64,000 bases of DNA, from assembly GCF_008831285.2 (NCBI RefSeq), contig NC_045140.1, positions 1,653,528 through 1,717,527 of the forward strand, in the 5' to 3' direction. The DNA is from Nymphaea colorata (lineage: Eukaryota; Streptophyta; Magnoliopsida; Nymphaeales; Nymphaeaceae). Positions 46,583 to 60,719 of the stretch are shown here, piece by piece (the first letter of the stretch is position 1; each line of letters begins with the position of its first letter). The translations under genes were made by a program, and so were the position numbers. Below the pieces are notes generated by a model. That model was given only the letters and a program-made list of their open reading frames with translations, was not told where the DNA came from and did not search any database.

Positions 46583-49500
46583 TCACTGAGTAGGTGGCGC
46601 CCAAACATAGCCGTGAGTTTGCACATAACCAGCCTTTGCAAGTAGTTTATCTGCTTCATCTGGACCTCGACTTCCGACTTTGTAAGGAATTGGCTTCAAC
46701 TCTCCATCGTCAATTCTATGTAACAGAGGAGTAAATATCTCCCAGGCAGCCTGAAATAAAGAAACATGTCAGAACTTTTACTCGAATTAAACATCAAGAT
46801 TCTCTTTACCACATTGAAAGATAGGAATACCTTCAATTCATCCCTGCGTACAAAATGCTGCTGGTCGCCTCTTATTCTGCAATGTCATAAACGACTAATG
46901 AACTACCGATATCTCAAACATGAATATATCAACGATTTAAACACCAACCTGACTACTAAATTTGACAAAAATTACAAATCCTTTTAAACCGCCATATCTT
47001 TTCAAAAGTTCATTATTTTGGCACCAAAGACGTGCATGCAAAGATGTGAGTGAGAGCGAGAGAGAGAGAGAGAAAGAGAGAAAGACGTTCCAGTTTTTCC
47101 AGTAATACGGGCTACAACAAGCTTATAGTATTTGTGAGAAGGCCAGCTATGTCATTATATCCATCAATTTTCACATTCATGCACACAGGTGCTTCTAAAT
47201 GCACCCATTCAAGTTAGCAGTTGAAGTAAGAAAAATGGAATAAAGTGTAGAGCTAGTACAAATTATAAATTCTAGTAGACAAACAAGTAAAATTATCAAG
47301 ATTTCAACAACAGTATCATGTCCCTGCATGTAATGGTACAGGCTGGTAACTACTTCAAACTTGCCATTAGCTTTAACATTTAACCACAAGTAACATTAAT
47401 CATTTTTTTTCCTACAGAAGTTAACTAGGTTGGAAGCTTCCAGTTAGTTTACAGTTTTTACCATCTCATAACTATATAGATCAGCAGCAGTAACTGTTCT
47501 GATAGAAAATAAAGGAGACCACAAAAGTTTGAAGCATACGTGTCCAATATTAGCCTTTCATATGCTTCAGGAATTGGAACCTCTTGATATCGTTGCTTGT
47601 ATGACAAGTCCATCTCACTTAGGACAGTTGACATTTCCAGTCCCGGTCGCTTAACCTGCACAGATGAAACAGGTAAGTCAAGAGTTCACATAAATTGCCT
47701 TTGTTTGCTATGCAATCATCAAAATAACTAAGGTATCAAAGTATTCAAATAATTTGACATGAAGTAAAGTAATTATGCTCTGTCAGGAATAGTTTCAAAG
47801 TTCAAACTGGTCTCATATTTAAGGTTTTGAGAAAGAACCATGGTCATATGCTACATTGTGTCCTAGTTTGTGTCAAACTGAAGTTGGCCAAGGCATTTTG
47901 TACCCAATGGACTGGCCTTCAGATAACCTGCAAAAACACCGGCCCCTAACGGAAGATACCATATACATCTGCATCCAATTACTACAATGGTTCCTGGTCC
48001 TTAACCTATTTGATATGAGACTGAAGCTAGACACAAGGTGGGCTAGGGCCCCATAACAGGCACTTCGGTCTTTATGGAGCCAAGTTGTTACAGAACTGAT
48101 TTAGCGTGTCATCACAACCTCCTATTCTTTTCAAATTGTTGTTCATCTGGAATTTATTTTGTGCCAAAGTACAGAGCAATAATATTGAAGGGTAATCATC
48201 ATTTACTTCACTAAGAAATTTTAGTGAAAGTCAAATTATTTCAGAGATAAGCTGCTGAAACTAAGGTTGTTGTAAGAAACTTAAGTGAAACCAATAAGTT
48301 TCATGAAATATATTAGGTTATTGTCTAACAGGATCACAAACATTTGCAGACTCTAAATGTAAAAATTTCTTGACAAAATTCAAAGAACATGAAGTTATTG
48401 TGAATATATCTCCTAATTCAAGTAGCCAATTGAATGAAGCAAAATATTTTGGATACAAAATTGTGGTGTGATCTAAAGTTCCAACCATACTAGGTGTCCA
48501 TGTCAAATTTTCTGATCAAAGAGGTGTCATGTTTTATGTGATACTTCAGCATCTGGAATTCAAACATGGGAAATTTATCATGGTTGTTCTTTTCTCAGTG
48601 ACAGGAAGGTAGGCAACATAGAGTAGAAGATGACACATAATCAAGTTCTCATTTGTATTATAGATTATCAGAAGGCAAACACAAAGATAATCGAAAGACT
48701 TCCAGATGGCTTCTAGATACTACATAGAAAGACCCCACAAAGTAGTAGGGAGCTTGATAAGCCTGTTCCACTCAAATAAATGTGTCAGGGTTGAGCCAAG
48801 AATAGAGGAACACCTGGATTAGAAAATATCAATTTGAAAATTTACATACAAAAAGTGCATAGAAATATGTAGCATTTATATTGATGTCATGGTTTGAATC
48901 CAGAACTTGCTCATATCTAGTGCATTCAGGCCCATAAGTGGAGCTGGCATGGGATATTCTGGATTCCGTATCAGCATATAACAAGCATTCCTCCTGTGAT
49001 AATCATTAACTAAATGAAAGAGTATGTAAACTTTCAAATTTAGGACATGTCCACAGTAACATGACTATTAGTAGGACATGCATGCTATAAGTGGTTGCTT
49101 CCCTTCATTTACAGCTGTCTTCTAGTAGTAGACAGAAATTTAACAGGTCATAGAAATTAAAGGACCACATCTTGTAGATGTTATGGTAGAGTCTTATAGT
49201 GCAGCAGGTTGTCAGTTAGACATACATCTGGAAGTCCTGGTTCCTAGCCCAAAAGAGTTTTCTCACATTAAACATGATGGACATAAATAAAAAGAACATG
49301 ATCTGAAACACAAAATACATGGGTTTGATAAAATTTCCCAGTTTCCAGGATGAACCACTTACTGTTAATTTCATGTACATGGCCTCAGAAGGTTGTAGTC
49401 GGATAACAAACTCATTTCTGCCTTGCTTTTTACCTGAACCAGTAAGTTTCAGTAAATGAAAAAAAAAAAACTCTACAGCCGAAATTCTTGAGAGTTTAAA

Positions 49501-52500
49501 ATAAAAGGCTGAAACTCAAAAGTCTACTATTAACAGATACCAATGAACAGGAACCTAATTTGCAGAATCAAGATACAAAGGTTATCAGTGTTGGTTTGTT
49601 CATTAGAAAACAAGTAACTTAGCAAATATTTTTTGTTAAAACTCTAGACATGGGGCAATTTTCTTAGGATACATACCCAAACAACTAACAGATTAGAGTG
49701 GGTTTCCAGCTGCAGTGATATGGCCATGGTATTACAAATATTTACAGATGCTCAAAATGCACCAAGCTTCTGTATGTTGGCCTTGTTTATCCTGGTCTTA
49801 GGCTTATAAAACATGCTGAATGCATGCTTTAAGGGTTTTTCATCTGCAGGATCAATATTACAAACTGACACTCTGGAAGCACCATCTGAGATAACCTTAT
49901 AATTGTGAATGCATTCTTAATGGGTGATAGACAGGCATAGATATTCATTGTTCCTCCTGCCAATTTCTTGATGCCAAAATACATGAACTTTCTAATAAAA
50001 TAATCGATGAGTGGAATGAGATCATGGATCACAGGTGAAAGGAGAGTCAGGAAAGTTCAAGGTTGAACCTAAATGCTATTCAGCATGGTACACAGCTATT
50101 GCATATTGGTTGAATTTGAGGTTTCATGGCAGTTGACACGTGAAGCGAATTAAAGTGCTGACTGCAGACAACTGATGCCACTTTCAACATTCTGAGGAAG
50201 GGTTTAATCATATATAAGGATATCAAAGAAATAGGAAAATGACAATAAAATCATTATTAAATTGAAAGCCTTTGAAAATCATATGAGTGAATAAAGAATG
50301 ATGAATATGATCGTACTTCTGAATATGTCACCAGGAACATCCTTGAATTGAATCCTGATTTCTGCTTTCCTTGAGTTCAGTGCTTTTCCTGCCTTGAGAA
50401 TAAAAGGTACACCTGCCAAGAATCTCAGTCAAGTAAATAATTAGGGAAGTGTAATTCTGAATTCCTGATAATCAGGGAACCAAAATTGAACGTACTTGTT
50501 TCGCACTTCTGGAGCAGATTTCAAACGACTAACCACTTGCCTACCATTTTTTGATCGCACACTCAGATTTTTTGACTAATTTTCTTTTCAATTTTCTACT
50601 TTTTTCAGCATAGATGGGAAAACCCAAGCCTCCAAGTACCTGCTCACCATGGTTCAGCCTCACATGAGCAGGTGTAACTCAGGAGATGAGTACCACGGGT
50701 TGAGGTCCTGTTAAAAATTCCCATTCCCTCCACCACCACCACCCCTAACCCCCCCAACCCTCCCCCTTCCTCTTTTTTTTTTTTAAAAAAAGAAAATTAT
50801 TGTCACGTTCTTTCTAAATCAACTCACTTAGAACTCAAAGCCTGATTCTCCACTGGCTTTTTATTAAGGTAACAGGGTAAGTCCTACAAAGAGAAGTGAC
50901 GTTCTCATGCAATAAAATGATGTTCTTCATGGATAGCATTTGTTACATTTCAATTTATGCACTTGATTCCAGATTTGTTTTACTCAACATGTCATTATTT
51001 TATGAACAAATTGGAGAAGCAATAAAACATGCATTAGAGTTATGATTTTGCACTCTTGGAAGTTGGAATATGAGTATTAACCAGAAGGTTCAGAACTATA
51101 CTCGCAAAGTATTCTCTTTTCCCCTCCATTATGCACTATACTGCAAAAACTTTTTGCTATGCAAATAATTGCCTTGTGTAGAAAAGCAAACATTTATTTA
51201 TGAGGAAACAATTTAGTCCATAAAATGCACACCTTCCCATCTTTCATTTTGTACCCGGAGAACGACAGTTGCAAAAGTGGGAGTATTAGAATTTTTTGAA
51301 ACAGTTGGATCATCTTTGTATCCCTCGTACTGTCCAAGAACAACATCTTCATCTTCAATGGGCAAGACTGAATGAAGAACCTGTAATACACAGACCATGA
51401 GTTCTAACATAGCTATAACACATTTATCACGAAGATACAGTAAACTTAAACACGAACCAAAAGTAGAACTGACATAAAAGAGACTAATTAACTCCATAAA
51501 GGGAAATACACACAAGAAAAGGTCCAGAACAACAATACAAGTCTATTGATAATATTTGGAGAAATGCACACCTTCACTTTCTCATCTCGAATATTCTCAG
51601 GACTAAGAGATATTGGCTTTTCCATTGCAACTAAACAAAGGACCTGGAATAGCAGCAGAGCAACTATTAATAAATACAAAAAAAAAAAAGCATGGACATT
51701 GACTAACAATACAAACTGGTGATAATTCAAATGTAAAAAATGTTATATATATATATATATATAAGACTTTCAACAGATAGAATTGCTCGTCAGTAGTTGC
51801 GAATATGTAACTTGCATGCTTTAAACAAGTTCATACCTGCAGTAAATGATTTTGAATGATGTCGCGAATAATTCTGCAAAAAATTCAAAAAAATGAATAA
51901 GTCACTATTGAATGTGCAACTTAGTACAACTTTCAAAACAAAAAAACCAACTATAAAATGTCACGAAATGATGGTTGAAAAATTAAACGTCATCCTCCTA
52001 ATGAACGGAATTACTCTGCGACCAGAAATATTTATTTAAATGATGAAAAATTCTGATTTGATACTTGATAAATCCGGTCTAACTATAACAATGGCAGCTT
52101 CAGAAGTGTCACAAAATGATGGCTTGAGTTTAGCTATCATGCAATTTCAGAATTGCAAAAGGATAAATTATGGTTTTGCATCATCAACCCCTCAAAAACT
52201 GATTGGTAAATGAAACATAAAAGCTTTAGTACTTGATCCATCAAAAGGACACTGTTGTTATTCATTTCAGTGTCTTAAAATATCAAGTGTGTATAATGTG
52301 CATATGGCATAAGGAAAGGAGATGAAAATCACCTACCCATATTCATCAAAATATCCACCACGTCCTTCAGTTCCAAAATCCTCTCTGAAAACAATCTGCA
52401 AAGAGCGAAATCAAAGGTTTGATATATTCCATGAAATCAAAGATTATCTCCAGAATTAGACAGAGAGACTGTACAGTCAATATTAAGATTCAAAATTGAA

Positions 52501-55500
52501 TTGGGATCTTGGAACTAACTATTTCATGCCATTAAATTATATTGACTTTGAAAGACAAATGACTTATAGTCATTTCACATACATGGCTCTATGGACGTCA
52601 CGAAATTTCATTATTTATAGGAAAAACATTAAATGGTAAAACGTTAGATGAGAAGACCAATGTCAGATAGAACGATGATGACAAAATATAGCATTAACTA
52701 CAAAATTTGAACAGAAAAATATAGACAACTATAGAGTAAAAATGAAAAAATCAAGTGACCAAAATCAGGAAGTAAGAACAGGTGATAAAATGTTTTACCT
52801 GTATGTTGTCTATGTTATCACGATTCCAGAGTGGTAAAAATAGACGATTAGCAAAACGAAGGACCAACTGTGAGTTTCAACATATAAATCGTTAAAAATA
52901 ATGGAAAGGTGGACACTGAGTTCAACATGTTGAAGCTTTGACACGATATGACAATTACCAGATTCTGCACCAACTCCTTTCCCAAGTAGTGATCAATACG
53001 ATAGAGCTGTTTCTCATCAAAGAGTTCTCCTAGTTGGGAACTTAATTCCTCTGAACTGGCCAAGTCTTTTCCAAAAGGCTTCTCCACAACCACCCTAGTC
53101 CAACCACCCTGATCAGCTGAAAGGGAAACAATAAAGGGTTTTAGGTGAATTATTCTGTTAACTCACAAACTTGACAATGCTCAAATCACTAAATGTATTG
53201 TTTGAATTTTAAAATCCTTGAACAAACTCTAGCACATTTAATTCCATAGTGCATCATCAAATTGACACATACAACTTGGATGCTTTATAAAGCAGTGGGG
53301 ATGGATGATCCGCTTATCTAGCAAATATCCATCAGACAACCAAAAACAATGTCAGGTAGCTCACATTGCAGACCTCTCTCTCTCTCTCTCTCTGATTATA
53401 AGTGCAATTGAAATCCTCCTCAGCAACAACCAATTGGAAGTCCAATGCATGAGCATATATACATAGGTAAAAGACTGACAATTGAATGCAAGTACTTCAC
53501 AGCCATGAATAGCTAATGAAGGACCATTGATTACATCATTAGATTACACAGACAACTTTAGTCACATCCGTTTTCCCACACTTTGCGAATGCAAGCCCAA
53601 CTTGATGCCCTTGGCAGTCATGCTAGCCACTTATGTTTCCTACTCTTTAGAATGCAAGATCACTTTGATGCCCTTGGAAGTTATGATTAATGAATCCATT
53701 TGCTACAATTTCACTCAATAAATTATGAGAAAAAAATAGAAAAGCTGACTGTCACCAAATGCCTATAAAGAAACTAATAACACTTCAGTACACATGGTTG
53801 AGCGCATGTACATATGTACAGACACATTTATCCAGACATTTGTTATTTGAACTTTGAACAAAAAGACAACAGGACAAACATGAAAAAGGCAAATCACCTT
53901 AAAACTGCAATTCAAAAGTTCACTGAATCAGCTATTAGCAGTAAGGAGACTTAATGTCCCATTGGTTTTTCTTTAGAAGTGGATCAATTAAGGGCCTAGG
54001 ATTTTAAAGCAGCAGCATGATATCTGGGACAACATGCCTATATTTAGAAAAAGAACCATGAATGTTATATTTAGTACTCTTTGTTGACGACTGCTTTAGG
54101 ATATAAACCGTCAGTCCTCAACCGGCAGATCAAAAAACACAAATAGAACCAACATCTGAAAGTAGGAAGATTAGGTGCAGTGACCAATAATATTTATCTC
54201 TTAGGAGGCACCAATGGAACAAAATGTGAAAGATTAGAGCAGCTAGCAGAGGCTCACATTTATTCATGCAAAAGTGCTGAATCATTTCGCAGACAGGTGG
54301 ATACACTGACGGTGGAAGTGCAAGATAAAATAGCCTCCTAGAAGACCCTTCATGACTACCCCTTCGAGCTTCATGCTCAGATATTTTCTCATCTAAAAGA
54401 ACAAAGCCTGCCTTATCATCATACGAACCAGAGACATATTTGATCTGCAAGTGTTCAAGCCCATAGTAGTTGTAAATTTTGACATCCAATTAGAATCAAG
54501 TGTAAATATACAAGAGTCACTGCATACCATTTTCAAAAACTTTGTTACGATGTTCGAGAACTCTGATGACTCTACATTGCCACTTTTAAGGTGTCTGTAC
54601 AAATCAAACCAACAAAGCTCAACACCCATAATAAAATGGTGATCATACAACTACTGCAAGAACCTCTTAGCTTGCATCAAGAGATTGAATTCACATTTGC
54701 AATGCAAGGCAATGGAATATTTGAGATTTTATGTTATTACGAAAGCTTTTAAGATCAAAATGGAAAAGGGGCAACCACAAGACAGCTTAAACATAAAAAA
54801 ATTTTACAGACACAGCAATCATGCTAACAATTTGAAACTTTTGGTTCATTAGCATTGTTGAAGTTCATATCGCAACATGGTTGTGTAGAAGAGATCATAT
54901 TTCTACTAGGTTATATTTCACAGTACCTTTGAATGAATGCAAGAGAGATATGCTCAGATCCTCACTAACATGCAGATTCATTCAGAAACTATTTTCACAA
55001 ATACGCCGCAGGCCCGCAGCTTGGAGAGTGTTGATTTTCCTAAAGCCAGCATTTCAACCATTGCTTAAATAGGTGGCTACTGGCTCCTGAGACTTATGGT
55101 TGAATTTATAGTGCCTGTGCACGGATGCACATGACCTGGAACATTTTACATGAACATGCACAAAGAAGGGAGCCTGATAAGGGACTTGGGGTCTTCATTA
55201 TCATTTAGTGGTGGCAAAAAGCCAAGTCAGTGTGAAGCCATAACTTGAATATTATGGCAGTATCTCTCTCTTTGAGCCAGTTAAGAGCTCTAGAACCAGG
55301 GCATATGCATATGGGTCGAGAGAATGTAAAGCATTTTCTTTCTCTTCAATCGTATGCAGAAATTATGGACCATATTAAAGCTCCCTACAACAAAGTATGA
55401 AGAAATCAGAGGCATTTGGTCGAACACTCGAATGGATATCATCATGGTCATCATATTATTTTGTGACTTGACTGCATATTTCACAACCTTACAACATCAG

Positions 55501-57499
55501 CCTGTTAAAATAAAATAATCTTCCTGCATAAGCAAATCATGTAAGCTTGTTAAGCAAAACACACAAATGGCAGAATACTGTGTATAGTCATGGAACAAGA
55601 CTCAGACAAAAGAAACAACAAAGATATCTAAGAAAAGAATCTATATGTTAAAAATAAATATGATTTTTTTGTGAAAATCCTAATAGCTGAAAGATTTTAG
55701 TTTGAGTTCCTTTCAAAATGAATGGAAGCAGAAAAATTTAAAGTGCAAAACAGCTCACCCGCGTATCCGATTTCTTAACTCATCATCTGAAAGCTTTGTC
55801 CTTGCGTATCCAAAAATTTGAACTTCATTTTCTTGTATAAACCCCTACGTATGGTTGGAAGGAGATACTTAGAATAGAATGTAATCCAAATGAACATACA
55901 GCCCACACTATTACATTGAAAGTTGAAACTAAGCAGAGATATAACATTCTATAATTTAATACAGAAGGAAACTTGAGCAAACATCAAACATGAATGCATA
56001 TGACAGATCTCTTCTATCCTCTAATCTCTTATATTGCTAAGACCACAACTAAGTTTTACAAGCACTAACCAGTCACCACCTATCATACGTAGAACCCCTT
56101 TGCTTATCCTGTCCTTTCCTCCCTTCCTCCTTTCCTTTCTAATTTGTATTTCTAATTTAAACAGAAAGGCAAAAGAAGAGGAAAGTTCAAAGAGATTAAT
56201 AATTAACATAAGCTGATGAAATAAGATGAGTAACATTTCCAAAGTTATGAAGCCTTGAAACTTCATTGCTTAATCAGTTACAAAAAGTTAATAGAATTTT
56301 TTTATGAGTTAATTTTAAAAGTATAGTTTTCTTTTGAAAAGATGTCACCATCTGTCACTGAACAGGTTTTCTTAAATCAAGATATTCTTAAACTAGGAAA
56401 AATACATACATAAACACATACTATAGTTCTGGCTTAATCATCTCAGGCCTCAGCCGTTAAATTTTGTGCTTAAGAGACATCATGAAAATCCAAGTACGCA
56501 TGCCCTTGTTGACCAGTCTGAGTTTTTGAATTAGATTTCACTAACATTTTTGACAACAAGTGACGAAGTCCAAAAATAATAATTATAATTTCATATTGGA
56601 CATTTGATCCTTAAACAGGATATTTCAAGGTTTACACTCAAAGTTCTGGCCATTCCAGCAGTGAAGCAATACCGGATGACAAAATACTTATCACTCTCTA
56701 TGTTGGTTTTTGTGCAACCAACATGTTGACATAGAACATTGTTTCGTGGCTTGCTTCTATGGTTGACCATCCGTTGGACTTTCAAGCAGATTGCTGCGAG
56801 TTCCATGCTTCTACCATTGCCTTACAGTTGAGTAGCACATTTGCTTTTCTAGTGGTCAACCAATAGGAGATGTCTGACTATGAGGTTATGCTGTGAGCCT
56901 ATATTGTGCTTTGAGTTGACTATGAGACCAACCAGAATCTTTGTACAACTTTTTTTTTTTTCACATTCACTATTCATATCTTCACGCCCTATGTCCCTGA
57001 GAGGAATGCCATCTTGTATGATAGAAATTCTTCCTTCTGTACTACTCTAGATAAGAATATGTTGCCAAAATCTAGCATTGTTCATAAACTAACCTAGTGC
57101 CTGCAGATAGAGTATTCATTAAGTGAAGAAACTGATTCCTAAATTATCTGCCCTTGATATAAAAGAAACCGGATAAACCATACATCTGTTGCAAGCACAT
57201 AGTTACAAGAAACTTCAGGGCCAAACAATTAGAAATGGTTCATGTGTCATCCATGACTAATTAAATTATTGCTGCTGATAGGCATCAGCAGGTACCTGCT
57301 TGAAAAGATTGAAAAGAGCTGGAAATGTCTTTTTCTTTGCTAGATCTCCTGATGCACCAAGAACAACAATTGAAAGGCATCCATTTTCGGAGGTACACTC
57401 AGCTTCTGTTCTCTGAGAAGAAGTTGTACTTTTCACAGATTCATCGTCATCTGAGAAGGAATCACTTCTTTTAAGCACAGATGAAACAGTAGATCCCAT
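46583..57499 (-). CDS. G6PDH: Glucose-6-phosphate 1-dehydrogenase, cytosolic type
   Basis: Oxidises glucose 6-phosphate with NADP+ to 6-phosphogluconolactone, the entry step of the oxidative pentose phosphate pathway. Fifteen coding exons on the minus strand: 57499-57296, 55844-55759, 54594-54528, 54444-54258, 53116-52959, 52867-52799, 52395-52337, 51873-51837, 51643-51572, 51380-51233, 50412-50317, 49433-49363, 47655-47540, 46876-46831, 46750-46583. All junctions are GT/AG and in phase; the product is 527 aa. [10 protein letters not shown] (48-57) is the NADP-binding loop, EKPFGKD follows near 193, and RIDHYLGKE with D223, H224 and K228 is the active-site signature. The C terminus is [10 protein letters not shown]. 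No plastid transit peptide is seen and the sequence follows the cytosolic isoforms. The N terminus is about ten residues longer than usual, Ser/Asp-rich, and begins MGSTVSS. Confidence 0.96.
51743..51763. repeat. (TA)n microsatellite in a G6PDH intron
   Basis: Short TA tract between exons 8 and 9 of the G6PDH gene. Confidence 0.85.
53373..53393. repeat. (CT)n microsatellite in a G6PDH intron
   Basis: CT tract in the 1.1-kb intron between exons 4 and 5. Confidence 0.85.
53575..53690. repeat. ~64-bp tandem duplication in a G6PDH intron
   Basis: gaatgcaag(c/a)(c)..acttgatgcccttgg.agt.atg occurs twice, starting near 53586 and 53650, within the intron between exons 4 and 5. Confidence 0.55.
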
Positions 57500-59371
57500 G
57501 GAAACAACTGAGTGCCGTTATGGCTTGATCTCTGAACTTGCTTCCAAACTGAAATTCATAATTTTGTAGAGAACATGTCACTTAAAGCTCGTGAGTAATA
57601 TGTGAAAATAAAATAGACTACTAGACCATGTCCATCCTCCAGAAAGCAAGCGGAATTGTAGTAACGAAGAATAGCCAAAGAAGAAACGAAACAAGAAAGA
57701 CTAGAAAATGGGGCCCCTGTAAAGTTTTTTTTCCTTTTTTCTTTCTTCACTTTTTTCTTATATTAATGACAATGACTTCCGAATTAAACAGGTGGCAAAT
57801 TCATTAAGCTGTCGGAACATCCAACACTGCAAGAGAACATGGACAGATTAAGCATCTATTACTCGCTTTTACATGTTCGTGTTCCAGGAGTCATAATACA
57901 TATTTGGACTAACTACTATTTGACTTTATGCCTAAGCAACAAAAACGAAGACAGCATTAAGTCTTCGTTTAGGGGTTTGGGTTCCACGCTAGCGGAATTT
58001 CAGGACAAGTGAACTGGGAACTTATGCATTTTTTGTAAGCCCCAAACTCATCTAGTAGTTCAGTGTAAGTTTGACAAAATTTAACCTATCATTTTTCTTT
58101 CTCGAGATGAGGAAGGCCACCAACCCTTCATAACGTGTTGAAAATTTGTCAGCCTGGAAAGTATATGTTCGCTGTCTCTTACCATGTTGTCTCTCTCAGG
58201 TATCCCACCCTTGGCTGCCAGGAGAAAGTCTGTCGTTCTTGTTGCCTTGCAGCAAGGGGGTATGACCTCATCTTTTAAACTTGATTGTGTACGGTTCTAG
58301 GAAGAGCTGTTTATACCAAAGGTCGACTTTCTTAGCTTCCACTTGCTTCTCTCTAATATCAACCTGTATCATGATTTTATCCATTAATTTTCTGGTTCTT
58401 TTCACTGCTCTCCAGGGCATCCAAAAATGGCCTCCGTGATAACAAAGAAGTGATTGCTCATTTTCTGTACTTTGAAGATAGTGGCATGCTAGAAAATGCT
58501 TAAAGGAAAACAAGCTTACAACAGGAAGTTGGTTATCAAAATAGTCAGTCTCTGGTGCAACTGCTTCTAGCTTAGATCAGGAGTAGTAGATAACACCTCA
58601 TGAGTAGGATGTCGGTGACGATTAAGGCTTCCACTGGTACAGGGCCACCAAACGAGTACGTATCAAAAGCATAGTCGCCAGTTATCATATACTCTTTCTA
58701 TTCTGAGTAATTCAGAAGTTCGGGGCAAAGATTTTTTGTGAAGTGAGGAATTCGAAATTAAAGCATGGTCATTCAAATCTCCAGTAATACTTTTGAAATG
58801 TTATCCTGATGCTTTCGCAAGATTACCAAGAAAGTTTCACAAGAGGTTATTTCAACGAATTCCAGGCCCTTTCTTTTGTTCTTGCATTTTAGTTTTTTTT
58901 TTTTCCTTCTTTCCGTTTGCGTAACATAACATTCCACAGAACAGGCTACAGGGCAAAGTCAATGGCAGCAATTTCTCACACCAGATATCAAGATAAGATC
59001 AAAAGCAACTAACCATTACTGCCAATTTACATAGAAAGAACAGATAAAAGATAAGGCTGCGAAAGTAACAAGAAAGCGAAAACGAGGCCACCAAGTGACT
59101 CGCATACTAAAAAGCTGCACATAAAGAAATAAGCGAACAGCGAAGACCGCCATAATCTAACAGAATTCAGCTCCACACTCACCATGGAACGCTAGATCTA
59201 TGATGAGTCACATGTTGAAAAGATCTAAGAAATAAAGTCACCAAAGGAAACAGCAAGAATTCAAACACAAATCGTCAACCACAGAAGATCTCAAGAGAGC
59301 AAGTGAGCCGGATTGTGAAACGACAACCAATTTCTCACCAAGAAAAAGAACAGACGCATTCTTCCTTTACC
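57500..59371 (-). other. G6PDH 5' UTR with a leader intron
   Basis: ATGAATTTCAG|TTTGGAAGC gives an acceptor with the UTR exon at 57548-57500. Upstream, TTTATAG|GTAAAGG at 59371/59370 is a plausible donor, giving a leader intron of about 1.8 kb. The first exon would extend above 59371, where the sequence becomes less AT-rich. Confidence 0.5.
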
Positions 59372-59639
59372 TATAAAGAAAAATCGAGATGGGTGCTCTC
59401 TTCTCCGTTGAAAATTATCCGAATTCTGTGATATTTATAGCAACAGAGAAGGGAAGCAAGCTCTGCTGTTCGACCAACTAAGCCGCCATGCTTGAACGTT
59501 ACCGCGTTGGAAAAACGAGAAGACAAAAAATCTAAAGAAAATGTACCTATACGCCTCAAACTCTTTCTACAATGGCTATCGGGTCCCTCATTCTTCATGA
59601 TTGGCCATTTTATCACGGGTGGAACCATCATCTTCTCGT

Positions 59640-60630
59640 CATAGACAAATAGGAAAATTTACGGGTTACGAGCCAGAATTTGTCAAGAATCTATGAGCCC
59701 GTCATATATTTCACACTTGTCGACAGCGTGTGCCCACGCCACTCACTTGTACTATATCATGCGTTCCCACTAAATGGGCCAAGCGGCATAAGAGAAGAAG
59801 GGGCACAAGCCGGGTATAGGGTCATGGCTCGCCTTTAGATTTTTAGAAAATAAAATTCTAAATGTTGAAAAAATTACATTTCGTTCTCGATCAAAAATTT
59901 TAATTATAATTGAGTTCCTGCAATGAAAAAATCGCTCTACCTTCACAAGCATTAATTGTGTCCATGTATGAAGCTAGAATTTTTTAGTTGTGGGGCACTT
60001 GAGTCACCAATAAGTCTATTGTGGGCACTTTATGTAATTTTTGAATTGTTAAACTATAATTTTAAGACTTTCATTAAAATTACACCAGCCCTCATGTATC
60101 ATAACTATTTTGGCGTTGACTTGACAGCCGCCATTCATTTTAGAAATGAATTGCAGGCGGAAAATCAAGATGGATCTGATATTTTAAGATGTGGGTTTAA
60201 GATGAGGTAACAAAAAATAACAATTTGAATAGCATAGGTCTGAAGGGGGGAATAGCTTTGTTTAGTTGGTTGCAGGGCGGAGCTAAGGAGGGGGACGGCA
60301 GGGGCGCCTTGGGTGATGGGTCCCTTCAAAATTTCAGAAACAAAAAATTTACATGAAGGTTTTAAAAGTTTTTAATTGGCCTATACAAAAATTATTGAAA
60401 AATGATAGCTCGGTTCATGTAAAAATTTTAAAACTATAATTTGACCTCCCTCTATGAAAATTTCTTACCTTCACCTCCTGTTGGTTGGTTTCCGGCATGA
60501 AAATGACGTCATATTACCGAACTCTTTTTAATACTCTGCTTATTCTTTTGGCACTTTCCTTCCCTTCTCCCCTTAATGCAATACATCGGGAAGAGATTAA
60601 ATTCCTCCAATATATAAAAGTAAGCCGCCA
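59640..60630. repeat. Intergenic, with a plant dispersed-repeat fragment
   Basis: No gene. Around 60275-60480, ggcggagctaaggagggggac...aggggcgcc is followed by A/T-rich sequence with alternating aaaattt words and gacctccctctatgaaaattt. This layout resembles fragments of transposable elements widely scattered in plant genomes. Confidence 0.35.
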
Positions 60631-60633
60631 CAC

Positions 60634-60681
60634 ACTGTGCAGCGGCTGCACAGTACGTTCGATCTAACGCAGATCGAACGT
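60634..60681. other. Two adjacent perfect hairpins
   Basis: The first has a 9-bp stem: ACTGTGCAG at 60634-60642, loop CGG, CTGCACAGT at 60646-60654. The second has an 11-bp stem: ACGTTCGATCT at 60655-60665, loop AACGC, AGATCGAACGT at 60671-60681. They abut without a spacer. No CTAG-type Helitron end or T-run terminator was seen directly after them, so their origin is open. Confidence 0.8.
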
Positions 60682-60719
60682 CTGTCTTTGACGCGTTTTA
60701 CTTTTCTTTTTTTTTTAAA

